Notes under the pieces: generated by a model
The model's database searches: none
Told to the model about the DNA's origin: nothing
Seen by the model: only the letters and a program-made list of their open reading frames with translations
Assembly: GCA_946407715.1 (NCBI GenBank)
Contig: CAMJPH010000032.1
Coordinates: forward strand, 1 to 23,949
Reading direction: 5' to 3'
Source of the DNA: an uncultured Bacteroidales bacterium
GTDB lineage: Bacteria > Bacteroidota > Bacteroidia > Bacteroidales > WCHB1-69
Length of the DNA: 23,949 nt
Made by a program: the position numbers and the translations under genes
Shown: positions 1-7,800 of the stretch, piece after piece
Layout: each line of letters starts with the position of its first letter
Position numbering within the stretch: position 1 is the stretch's first letter

Positions 1-475
1 GCATCCATATCACCTCACCTGATGTTAAGTTCTCTACCCAATCTATCTCCTCCCCATCCGGATCCACCAGTTTCACCGGGTTATCCGCGCAATAAACATA
101 CGGACTCAGCGATGGATATTTCGCCGCCATCGGGTCCACGCTCAGCCAAACGCTCAGGTCGGAGGAGTAATATCTTGATCCAAAGTAGGATAGGCCAGTT
201 TCGGGGTCGCGTTCTTTGGCGGAGAAGGTGTAACAATGCATAATGCATGATTCACAATTCATAATTGGTTGGGGGACAACGGGATGCGTGGCGGTGATTC
301 GGAACGGCAGGCAATCCCCGTCATGGGATGAATGTCTGTGGCCGGGGTAGTTACGGTGCGAGGAATAAATCCCCGCGAGGGGATTCATGGGTCTCCGCAG
401 ATCGCATGGATCTGCACGTAGTATTCCTGCGGGGGTCTGCTGGAGTGGTGGGCTATATGTGAGGGTAGCGGGCAT
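1..475 (-). CDS. Orphan RHS-core toxin cassette A, C-terminus cut off by window edge
   Basis: Read on the minus strand from the ATG at 475-473, the frame stays open to the window edge. Residues 1-81 are the leader shared with three other cassettes. It is followed by the 60-residue RHS-associated core segment (nt 232-53, YTFSAKERDPETG to DPDG), and then only about 17 residues of a new tip (EEIDWVENL...). The toxin domain itself lies outside the window, so its activity cannot be read. The gene follows the left JAB toxin/partner pair after a 29-nt gap and so probably shares its transcript. The leader is less like the other copies between 300 and 350, but its length is still a multiple of three. 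No signal peptide is visible. The core match is certain; whether translation starts at the leader ATG is an inference. Confidence 0.7.
   Translation of the reverse strand, partial: MPATLTYSPPLQQTPAGILRADPCDLRRPMNPLAGIYSSHRNYPGHRHSSHDGDCLPFRITATHPVVPQPIMNCESCIMHCYTFSAKERDPETGLSYFGSRYYSSDLSVWLSVDPMAAKYPSLSPYVYCADNPVKLVDPDGEEIDWVENLTSGEVIWM
233..475 (-). repeat. Cassette leader repeat, copy A
   Basis: A 243-nt leader homologous to copies at 14581, 16270 and 17900. It contains a hairpin (AATCCCC-GCGA-GGGGATT at 368-385) and ends with five degenerate heptamers at 233-267 (minus strand: CAATTAT, GAATTGT, GAATCAT, GCATTAT, GCATTGT) directly before the TAC codon that opens the RHS core. The second hairpin of the other copies is weak here (ATCCCA-TGAC-GGGGAT). 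Confidence 0.85.
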
Positions 476-504
476 ACGGGGTTGGTGGGGGCGAAAAATG
501 TAGA

Positions 505-1125
505 TTAAAACTCATTTTGCTTTTCGAGTGTGCGAAAATATGGATATTTTGGAGTATAATGAAATTCACTGTCGCTTATTAGTACAAACTTGTTCTTCTG
601 CTTTTTGAAAATCCAGACAGGAGGATCCACATAAAGATCGCCTTGACAATAGCCATCAAACCATTCTTTGAAATCCGCTTCATTGCCAAGCAGAGGCTTA
701 AAATAATTATTACCGTCAACTAAGCAAACCATACCGATAGAATCAGAAAGATACTGTTTAATCCCATTTCCGAAAAGGAGACAAACGCTATTTTTCAAAT
801 AAGAGCATCCAACAAAATCATTGTCTCTCACTTCATATAACATACTGTAAAATTTTAGCCAAGCCAATGTATGGCATCCGACAAGAACATACTCCTCATT
901 ATCTTGGTGAATATATGTAATGACTAAACCAATTTGGCGGTAGTGTTTATTGTTTTCTTCTTTTGCTATTTTTGACAAACATTGTTCAAGTTGGTACTTT
1001 TTGATCCTATATTGTCGAATATGGAATGTGTCTATCTCTGTAGCATATAAAGAAAAATTACTCGTAATGGCTACAACGACTACGATGAGTTTAAAAATGA
1101 TGGATTGTATATGTTGTTCAAGCAT
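505..1125 (-). CDS. Putative exported immunity protein for the left JAB toxin
   Basis: 206 residues, not recognised as a named family. The N-terminus has a hydrophobic stretch (about residues 8-26, IIFKLIVVVVAITSNFSL) that looks like a Sec signal peptide. The rest is a soluble, aromatic-rich mixed sequence with several cysteines. The gene starts 3 nt after the stop of the JAB toxin gene (1129-1941), the tight coupling expected of a toxin-immunity pair, and that position is the main basis for the call. The N-terminal part resembles the partner of the other JAMM cassette (17304-17903) weakly: both have TF-x-x-x-Q near the mature N-terminus, then L-x-Q and a hydrophobic strand pattern. This fits two related toxins with related antidotes but is not proof. 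A periplasmic or outer-membrane location is inferred from the signal peptide. Confidence 0.6.
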   Translation of the reverse strand: MLEQHIQSIIFKLIVVVVAITSNFSLYATEIDTFHIRQYRIKKYQLEQCLSKIAKEENNKHYRQIGLVITYIHQDNEEYVLVGCHTLAWLKFYSMLYEVRDNDFVGCSYLKNSVCLLFGNGIKQYLSDSIGMVCLVDGNNYFKPLLGNEADFKEWFDGYCQGDLYVDPPVWIFKKQKNKFVLISDSEFHYTPKYPYFRTLEKQNEF

Positions 1126-1128
1126 ATC

Positions 1129-1941
1129 TTAGCGCAATAAGACCTTCAGAAGGCTAATTTTTCTCTCTAAAGTCATAGAAATTTCTCTTGGTCCATCGAG
1201 TCTAAAAGAAGTTGGATTATATGTGGCGTACGATTGTTTTCCAACCTCATAGACTTTAGAAGTAACACCTTTGTTATAATATTCCATTGCTTTCAAATGG
1301 TCAGAGCCCATGTATTTATTTGGATCATCAATATGACTATGAATATCATAGGTCATATTTTTGGGTGAATCAATGTTCACAAAGCCAGGGTCATGACTTG
1401 TTCCCACGATACTTTTGTCTGGAGAAATTTTCAAGGCCCATTCCACATCAGAATAATTTGCTGCAAATTCAAAAAAGTCTGTTGCTGTTTCACTATCATT
1501 AAATTCCATTTTATCAGTTGTAAACCATCCAACATCATTGTCGTATTTTTCATCGCACTGTGAATTGATATTTATAGTGCCAGCCTTATAGTATCTTTCT
1601 ACATTGTTACCTTCCTTGTCCTTAGCGTGGATAATATCCACATCTGTTCTTCCATTCGGTCTTTGACTTAAAGTCCCATCCTTCTCTAAATCCCACTCAT
1701 CCTCCCCGTTCGGATCAATCACTTTTAAAGGGTTGTTGCTGCAGTAAACATAGTTCGATTGATGGGGATATTTCGAGGCCATCGGGTCCACGCTCAACCA
1801 CACACTCAAATCGGAGGAGTAATATCTTGATCCAAAGTAACTTAGTCCCGTTTCGGAATCCTTTTCTTTGGCGGAGAAGGTGTAAATGTCCGCAAAGAAA
1901 GTGTGCAGGGGTGTTGTTGAATATGTAATATGCTGGTTCAT
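1129..1941 (-). CDS. Orphan RHS-core protein with JAB/JAMM metallopeptidase toxin tip
   Basis: 270 residues. After a unique 19-residue start comes the 60-residue RHS-associated core segment (nt 1884-1705, YTFSAKEKDSETG to DPNG), then a tip of about 190 residues. The tip has a JAMM-type metal site: Glu167 (DVEW), His201-Ser-His203 and Asp214. The HxH-to-Asp spacing equals that of the second JAMM cassette at 16270. The JAMM Ser (HxH-x7-Ser) is not at its usual place, where Met211 sits, although a Ser stands next to the Asp (GSDH). This matches the Toxin-JAB type of polymorphic toxin tips, which are Zn isopeptidase/peptidase-like; the substrate is unknown. Unlike four other cassettes it lacks the conserved leader and has its own TACCTTTG promoter 20 nt upstream. 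The partner gene follows after 3 nt. Confidence 0.8.
   Translation of the reverse strand: MNQHITYSTTPLHTFFADIYTFSAKEKDSETGLSYFGSRYYSSDLSVWLSVDPMASKYPHQSNYVYCSNNPLKVIDPNGEDEWDLEKDGTLSQRPNGRTDVDIIHAKDKEGNNVERYYKAGTININSQCDEKYDNDVGWFTTDKMEFNDSETATDFFEFAANYSDVEWALKISPDKSIVGTSHDPGFVNIDSPKNMTYDIHSHIDDPNKYMGSDHLKAMEYYNKGVTSKVYEVGKQSYATYNPTSFRLDGPREISMTLERKISLLKVLLR
1705..1884 (-). repeat. RHS-core repeat unit (180 nt), left JAB cassette
   Basis: One of five full-length copies in the window (the others at 53-232, 13309-13488, 14818-14997 and 16516-16695), each exactly 180 nt from the TAC of YTFSAKE to the last codon of DP[DN]G. The sequence upstream and downstream of the unit differs between copies, so the unit marks the homology block through which tips could be exchanged. 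Confidence 0.9.
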
Positions 1942-1960
1942 ACCCGATTGTTTGACGGTG

Positions 1961-1968
1961 CAAAGGTA
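1961..1968 (-). promoter_or_regulatory. Bacteroidetes -7 box for the left JAB toxin/partner pair
   Basis: On the minus strand TACCTTTG matches the TAnnTTTG consensus and lies 19 nt upstream of the ATG at 1941. It probably drives 1129-1941, 505-1125 and possibly cassette A. No clear -33 box was identified. Confidence 0.6.
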
Positions 1969-1996
1969 ACATTTTTTTCGTAATGCGTAAAAAGGT

Positions 1997-2043
1997 TATC
2001 TTTGCGCCATCGGGTTTTTCAACAATCGTTTGAAATATCTTTG
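1997..2043 (+). promoter_or_regulatory. Two candidate -7 boxes upstream of the integrase fragment
   Basis: TATCTTTG occurs at 1997-2004 and again at 2036-2043, on the plus strand. With the minus-strand box at 1961-1968, the 229-nt interval 1942-2170 is a divergent promoter region. The rest of this interval is AT-rich and no small gene is visible in it. Confidence 0.5.
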
Positions 2044-2170
2044 ATATTAAGACTTTCTGTTAATTGAACTGCGCCAGAAACGTGCCATAAACCATGAAAT
2101 CACGACTTTTTCGGGAAATATAACACTAATTTTATATATACAATATTTTTAATTTCATTGTTAATTTGTT

Positions 2171-2965
2171 ATGGCAACTCCATTCGTCGATTTCAGACCC
2201 GCACAAATCATGGGAGACAAGGAAGTCTATGTCTGTTACTACGTCCTTGACCCGACTAACGACAAACTCAAACGCATGCGCATACGCTGCAACCGTATCA
2301 AAAACCCGCGTGAGCGGACAAAATACGCTACACTGCTCTGTGGCGAAATCAACCGGAAACTCTACAATGGGTGGAACCCGCTGATGGGAGAGGATTCCAT
2401 ATCCAAGAAAAGAGTCTCTATTGTGGAAGCAGCCACCGACCATGTTCGCCGGAAGGTCAAAGACCTCCGAAAGGATAGCGTGCGCAGCTACAGGTCGAAA
2501 CTGTCATTCTTCACCAGATGGTGCGAGAAGGTCGGCATTTCCGACTGGCTCTGCGGGCGTTTCACCAATGCACATGCCGCGAGTCTCCTTGACGAATATG
2601 GCGCAGGCGGACGGAGCACCTACTCCTACAACAGCATGCTCCAGTTTCTGAAGAGCCTGTTCCGGTCGTTTGTCGCTGACGGACTTGCAGCGCACAACCC
2701 GTTTGCCACATTCAAAGGAAAAAAGCGGGAGACCAAACGCAGGGTCACCATCCCCAAGCAAGACCGAAAAAGAATCCTCAACTATTTCCACAAGCGGGAG
2801 ATGAGCGGATATGTTGCCATGATCCGCCTCTGTTTCAGGTACTTGGTTCGCCCCAAAGAAATATTGATGCTTCGGATTCACGATATCGACTTCGACTCGG
2901 GACTGCTCCGCATCCCGCCCGAGGTGTCGAAAAACCACACTGAACGTACTGAATTTTTTTTCTGA
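2171..2965 (+). pseudogene. Truncated tyrosine recombinase (integrase), catalytic end missing
   Basis: 264 residues remain of a protein that is usually near 400 in Bacteroides. An N-terminal arm-binding-like segment and a SAM-like core-binding domain are followed by the start of the catalytic domain (YLVRPKEIL, carrying the first catalytic Arg of the RPxE type, then MLRIHDIDFDSGLLRIP). The coding match stops around KNHTER, followed by TEFFF and a stop. The second Arg region (HxxR) and the nucleophilic Tyr are absent, so it should not be able to recombine DNA. The break lies about 30 nt before the promoter of the next gene, as if the 3' half was deleted or replaced. It could be the relic of the element that brought in or rearranged the neighbouring RHS locus; that is inference. 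Confidence 0.85.
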
Positions 2966-2992
2966 AAAAAAACAATAATATGAAAAAAAATG

Positions 2993-3000
2993 TATCTTTG
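2993..3000 (+). promoter_or_regulatory. -7 box TATCTTTG for the T9SS protein / large RHS transcript
   Basis: TATCTTTG followed by C, 22 nt upstream of the ATG at 3023, in an AT-rich stretch after the broken integrase. No comparable box precedes 4831, so this may also drive the 3072-aa RHS gene. Confidence 0.6.
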
Positions 3001-3022
3001 CAGCAAAATATAACAAGACATT

Positions 3023-4642
3023 ATGAAAAGCATAACATTCACAATCATTCTGGTTGTATATGCATTGATAAGCAATGCACAGGTATGCCGCCCCACCGTT
3101 TGGCTTCGTGCCGACAGTGCTACACTTGGGGCATCTTCTTGGAGCGATGTGTCCGGCAACGGATACAATGCCACACCCTCTTCGGGAACAATGCCCTCCG
3201 CATTCTCCCGCATGAATTTCAACAAATGCTTTGATGTGGGCGGTGAATCTTTCACCCTGCCGTTAGGCATCAATGACTCCCGACAGTCGGACGTGATTGT
3301 AGTCTATGAAACCTACGATACCGTTAATGAGAATGCCCTGTGGCAGGTGCAGCTTGACACCGCAAAGCGTATCGGGCAGACCACGCGGCGCATCCTCAAC
3401 GACAACGGGCATATCATCTACGACACGGCCAACCGTCTGAAACCCGTCGTCAACTATCTCGCGCAGTCGTGGCGGGCACCCGAGTTGTGCGCCCCCACGC
3501 TCTCCCTCTGCACGGCAGATTCCTTGCCGCTATACGGACGTATCGCCGAGGCCATGTACTTCGACCACCGAATCAGCGACACCGCTGTCATCCAGTGGAT
3601 CAGCTACTTGGCGGTGAAATATGGCGTGACCCTCGCGCAGACCGACTACCTTGACAGTCGCCGCAACGTGATATGGAATTACACCGATTATCCCGACTAC
3701 AGCACCTCCATCGCAGGCCTTGGCAGGGACGACTCGGTGGGGTTGTACCAAAAACAGACATATTTCGCCGATAATCAAATGATTGTGGGAATTGCAGGGG
3801 CGAATGCGACGGGTGTAGAGGCGAATAATGATTCGCCCCTACAGATGGAAAACAATGAGGACAACTCTGCATTCATTGCCGACGGCGATTTCATCATCTT
3901 CGGCATGGACAGCATTTTGCCTGCCGTTTCCGAAATCTACACGCAGAGCGGCGAGACCTACGAGGTCGTCGGGCGCAGCATGGTGCAGGTGACGGGCAGC
4001 GCATACTCCTACAACACGTTCATCCTTTTGGACACCGCCAACGTACAGGACAGCATCGCACCTGTCCTCCTAATCGACCGCAGCGGCACGGGCGAGTTTC
4101 CCGCAGGAGAAACCGAGCAAATGCACTCGATAGGCTTGGACAGCCTCGGGCACTACATATACGATAATGTACATTGGGACACCGACCAAAGCGGGCGCGA
4201 TTTCTTCTGTTTCGCCGTTACGATGCCGGACACCATGGGCACTCCGAAGGCATTGGCGGTGGATGGTTCTGGAGACAATGGCACGATACAAGACAACAAA
4301 ATGCATAACGACCGTAGGGACGCGATTGATCGCGTCCCTACATCGGGCAACGACGTCTCATCCCCCAAATTATCGGGCAACGGTAATTCCTCATTCCTAA
4401 TTCCTCATTACAAATTATCCCCCAATCCCAACCACGGGCGTTTCGTGGTGGAGGCGGAATATCCCGAGGCGCAGGACGTGACAGTCTCCGTGTATGATGC
4501 TGACGGACGGTTGCTCACCACCATGTCGGGCAAAGGACAGCGCACCTACCATTTCGAAAACACGGTGCCTGCCGCAGGGCACTACCTTATTGATGTCATC
4601 TCGCCTTCTGAACACAAAACCCTCAAGATGGTTGTCAATTAA
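3023..4642 (+). CDS. Secreted T9SS-sorted surface protein with LamG-like domain
   Basis: 539 residues. A signal peptide (residues 1-20, MKSITFTIILVVYALISNAQ) is followed by a LamG/concanavalin-like region common in Bacteroidetes surface proteins: VWLRADS and WSDVSGNGYNA near residues 26-50, and a conserved end of the type RIAEAMYFDHRISDT...YLAVKYGVTL near 172-203. A middle region has no family I recognise. Residues about 464-539 form a type A T9SS C-terminal sorting domain (LSPNPNHGRFVVEAEY..., VSVYDADGRLL, GHYLIDV, KTLKMVVN), which directs export across the outer membrane and anchoring at the surface. Two palindromic repeats and one heptamer tract have been absorbed in frame, adding apparently disordered linkers (around residues 255-280 and 430-462). 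It sits 188 nt upstream of the large RHS gene, and partnership with it is inferred from position only. Confidence 0.8.
   Translation: MKSITFTIILVVYALISNAQVCRPTVWLRADSATLGASSWSDVSGNGYNATPSSGTMPSAFSRMNFNKCFDVGGESFTLPLGINDSRQSDVIVVYETYDTVNENALWQVQLDTAKRIGQTTRRILNDNGHIIYDTANRLKPVVNYLAQSWRAPELCAPTLSLCTADSLPLYGRIAEAMYFDHRISDTAVIQWISYLAVKYGVTLAQTDYLDSRRNVIWNYTDYPDYSTSIAGLGRDDSVGLYQKQTYFADNQMIVGIAGANATGVEANNDSPLQMENNEDNSAFIADGDFIIFGMDSILPAVSEIYTQSGETYEVVGRSMVQVTGSAYSYNTFILLDTANVQDSIAPVLLIDRSGTGEFPAGETEQMHSIGLDSLGHYIYDNVHWDTDQSGRDFFCFAVTMPDTMGTPKALAVDGSGDNGTIQDNKMHNDRRDAIDRVPTSGNDVSSPKLSGNGNSSFLIPHYKLSPNPNHGRFVVEAEYPEAQDVTVSVYDADGRLLTTMSGKGQRTYHFENTVPAAGHYLIDVISPSEHKTLKMVVN
3814..3843 (+). repeat. 30-nt palindrome inside the T9SS protein gene (P1)
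   Basis: Arms TGTAGAGGCGAAT and ATTCGCCCCTACA around an AATG loop, with one A-C mismatch. A half copy (GCAGGGGCGAAT) lies just upstream at 3795-3806. It belongs to a family with members at 4314, 4951, 5043, 5116 and 5526. Confidence 0.85.
4314..4341 (+). repeat. 28-nt perfect palindrome inside the T9SS protein gene (P2)
   Basis: Arms GTAGGGACGCGAT and ATCGCGTCCCTAC around TG, with no mismatch. Read in frame it contributes a short charged stretch to the linker before the sorting domain. Confidence 0.9.
4384..4411 (+). repeat. Heptamer tract inside the T9SS protein gene
   Basis: Four consecutive 7-nt units, TAATTCC, TCATTCC, TAATTCC and TCATTAC. They encode part of the linker immediately before the T9SS sorting domain. 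Confidence 0.75.
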
Positions 4643-4666
4643 AAAAACAAATTCCTTGAGCAGCCT

Positions 4667-4807
4667 CGAAGAGGCAAGACGCGCGAAGCGCAAGTAACCC
4701 CATACAAGCGAAGCGCAGTGTGGGGATTATAAAGAAAACACGAAGAGGTAAGACGCACAAAATGCAAGTAACCCCACACAAGCGGCAGCGCAGTGTGAGA
4801 ATATAAA
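4667..4807 (+). repeat. Two imperfect 67-nt direct repeats with hairpin potential
   Basis: 4667-4733 and 4741-4807 align over their whole length (CGAAGAGG[CT]AAGACGC..., GCAAGTAACCCCA[TC]ACAAGCG..., GCGCAGTGTG...). The first can fold CCCCATAC against GTGTGGGG and the second CACAC against GTGTG. They fill most of the 188-nt gap between the T9SS gene and the RHS gene. A leaky terminator or attenuator role is possible; no T-run follows, so a standard terminator is unlikely. Confidence 0.75.
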
Positions 4808-4830
4808 AAACATAATAAAACATAAAGAAT

Positions 4831-7800
4831 ATGAGACAACACCTTCTGGCCATAATCGCGGTATTGGCCGCCGCAATCCTCGCCCTGTTCTCCATTAATA
4901 CGGAATATTCCAGTTTCCGATATGGATATGGGTACGAACGACAAAATGTCGTAGGGATGCAATTCATCGCGTCCGACAACAAGCGATTCATCGCGTCCGC
5001 AGGGGCGGATATGCCTGTTGCAGAAAACATTACGATGTCCGTTGTGGGGGCGAATAATCATTCGCCTCTACAGGAGCAGGCCGTTCCTATGGTACAAGAC
5101 GAACACCCATCATTGGCAGGGGCGGAAATTTTTTCGTCCCTACACCACACCGCGATGACGGCATTGTCACCCGCTGAGGTTCCGCCTTTGGATGCGGGCA
5201 TGGTGAATGTGACAGACAATGTAGAGTTCAAAATACAGAATGAAGAATTGGAGAATGGCGGTGAAACAGACAAAGACGTGCGAGCGACAGGTTATCGTGT
5301 GCAATTGCCCGTCAACAATGCCGAATTTAGAATTGCCATCCCATATAATCCGGCGCTGCTGCCGCCGGGATTCACCGAGGATGATATACAGACCTACGTC
5401 TATGACCGGCAGTTTCACCGATGGATGGCCATTGAACGGGATTCCGTCAATGAGGTGGAATTGCTGGTGTATTCGCGATTTTCAAGTAATCCTTTGGTTA
5501 GGTCGAATAACATGTATCCGTCTGATGTAGAGACGTTTCATGAAACGTCTCTGCAAACTCCGACCATGAATATTACCGATTTCATGCAACAGATGGGCGA
5601 GGGCGGCGGAGACTCCCCTTTAGATTTCATCAATGCGGTGCTGAAGACCCCGGAGATGCCGGAGACCTCAGCCTACACGCCCACGAGCATCAAGGAGCTG
5701 AAAGCCGCAGACCCGTTGGAAGGTCTCACGCTGATGCAGCCGCCAACGGCCAACAACAGCGGAACAGCCAATTTGAGTTACCCGATAGAGATTCCTGCTG
5801 GACGGAAGGGGATGCAGCCCAACCTCGCGTTGACCTACAGCAGTAGTGGCGGCAACGGCTGGCTCGGAGTTGGTTGGGACATCACCATCCCCTCCATCAC
5901 TGTGGAGACACGGTGGGGCGTGCCGAGATACGATTTTGATTATGAAAGCGAGGTCTATGTGTATGAGGGCGAGCAATTGGTGACATTTGACAGTGTGGCG
6001 AACAAATTCCGCGAGATGCCGCACCGCACCAACCACTGGACAAGCAGAAGCGTTCTCGACCTTGACAGTGTGGAGCAATTCTATCCCCGCAAGAACGAGG
6101 TTTTTGACAGCATCGTACGACATGGAACAGGTCCCGGCAACTATTGGTGGACGGTAACGCACAAGAATGGTGTGACAGACTATTATGGGAAATATGCCTC
6201 CGATGGTGGCGTGAACAATAACTGCGTGTTGAGGGCTGGAGCGGATAACACCCATGGTCCGATAGCGCACTGGGCTTTGGCGGAGAGTGTGGACCCGTTC
6301 GGGAATAGTGTTCGATATTATTATGAGGTGATTTTCGAAAACGTATGCGAAGACAGTGCCATAGGAAAACAGATTTACATCGACAGCATCACATATACCA
6401 ACGAAGGCATAGAACAAGGGAAATATAAGATAGTATTCAACCGCCGAGACGGTGAAAAAGACGATGTCGTTATCTGTGCCAATAGGGGTTTTGTGGAGAT
6501 GACAGCCGCAAAATTATGTAACATCGGGGTGCTTTACAACAAAATGATTTTTAGGGAATATTATTTTTTCGACACTATAGGCCGATGCAGCAACTACAAA
6601 ACCCGACTTACGGACATAGTTCGGATTGACAATGTCCGTGAAAACTCCACTAATTGTATTAGCGACATGCAGTCTCTTGCGAATGAGAATGCTATACAGA
6701 CGCATTTTGACTATTTTGACTCTCCGCAAGGCAATGCCATTTTTGGAGAAGAAAAGCACATGAATTTCGAAAGTGACACTGTGCAATCATGGTTTGTCTC
6801 CAACACATTCAATACAAGCGGGGAAAGTAAGTCCACTGCTTTGGGTTCCACTCGGGGCAAAAGCTGGAACATTGGAGGGACAGCCTCTGTAGGATTCGGC
6901 GCAAACGTGGCGCTGACATCCTCCAGCATAGGTGGAAATTTCAACTATAGCCGTTCAAAGAGTGAGGGAGCTCTTACTCTTATTGATCTCAATGGTGACG
7001 GCTTGCCAGACAAGGTGTTCAAAAAAGACAAGAAGTTATTTTACCGTCCACAAATTGCTATTAATGACTCTACGTTCACATACGGAGCTCGTCTATGTAT
7101 TGATGGGGTTTCAGATTTCTTGAAAGAATCAAGCAGCACCACCTCTTGGGGGTTGCAGGCATCGGCCTTATTGGCATACAATGGTAGCTGGCCGACCACA
7201 AGATCCACCACAACTTCCTATTTCTCAGATGTGAATGCAGACGGCCTGCCCGATCTCATCACGGATGACGGAGTTTTGTTCAATGTGACGAAACAGGGTG
7301 GCAGAGTCAGATTTCGTAACTTTTATACTATAGTGGCGGAAAATCAGAGTACAGGAAACAGTGTTGACAGCAATACAGTGTACACATCCGTGGACACTTG
7401 TCAGGGTATAATATTTGACGGAGTGGCCAACGACAGCATCATCTGCTACATCAACTGGATTCGCGACACTTCTTTCATTTCCAAGAACTATGAAGAACAT
7501 TATCCCCAGCAGGTGTTGGACTATGTGGATTCCTTGGTGAATACAGGTGATTATTATTGCGAATATCTCTACCAGCGATATTCGCCAGAAGTGGCAAAGA
7601 TGAATGTTTATCGGAAGGTGTTAGAATATAGCCCCATTTTTTCTCAGACAGCAAACTCTTCTATTGTTGCCGTTCCTGACCCCGATTTGGAAACCGTAAA
7701 AGTTTGGGTTCCACAAAAGAAGGGTACAGTCAGCGTTCGGTCACGTCTGCGCCTGCTAAACGATAGTATTGGCGGAATGGCCCAATCCAAGTGGCGTGAT

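Noticed and set aside
3023..4642. T9SS protein as a LamG glycoside hydrolase
   Set aside because: Only lectin-like fold features are visible; no catalytic motif supports an enzyme call.
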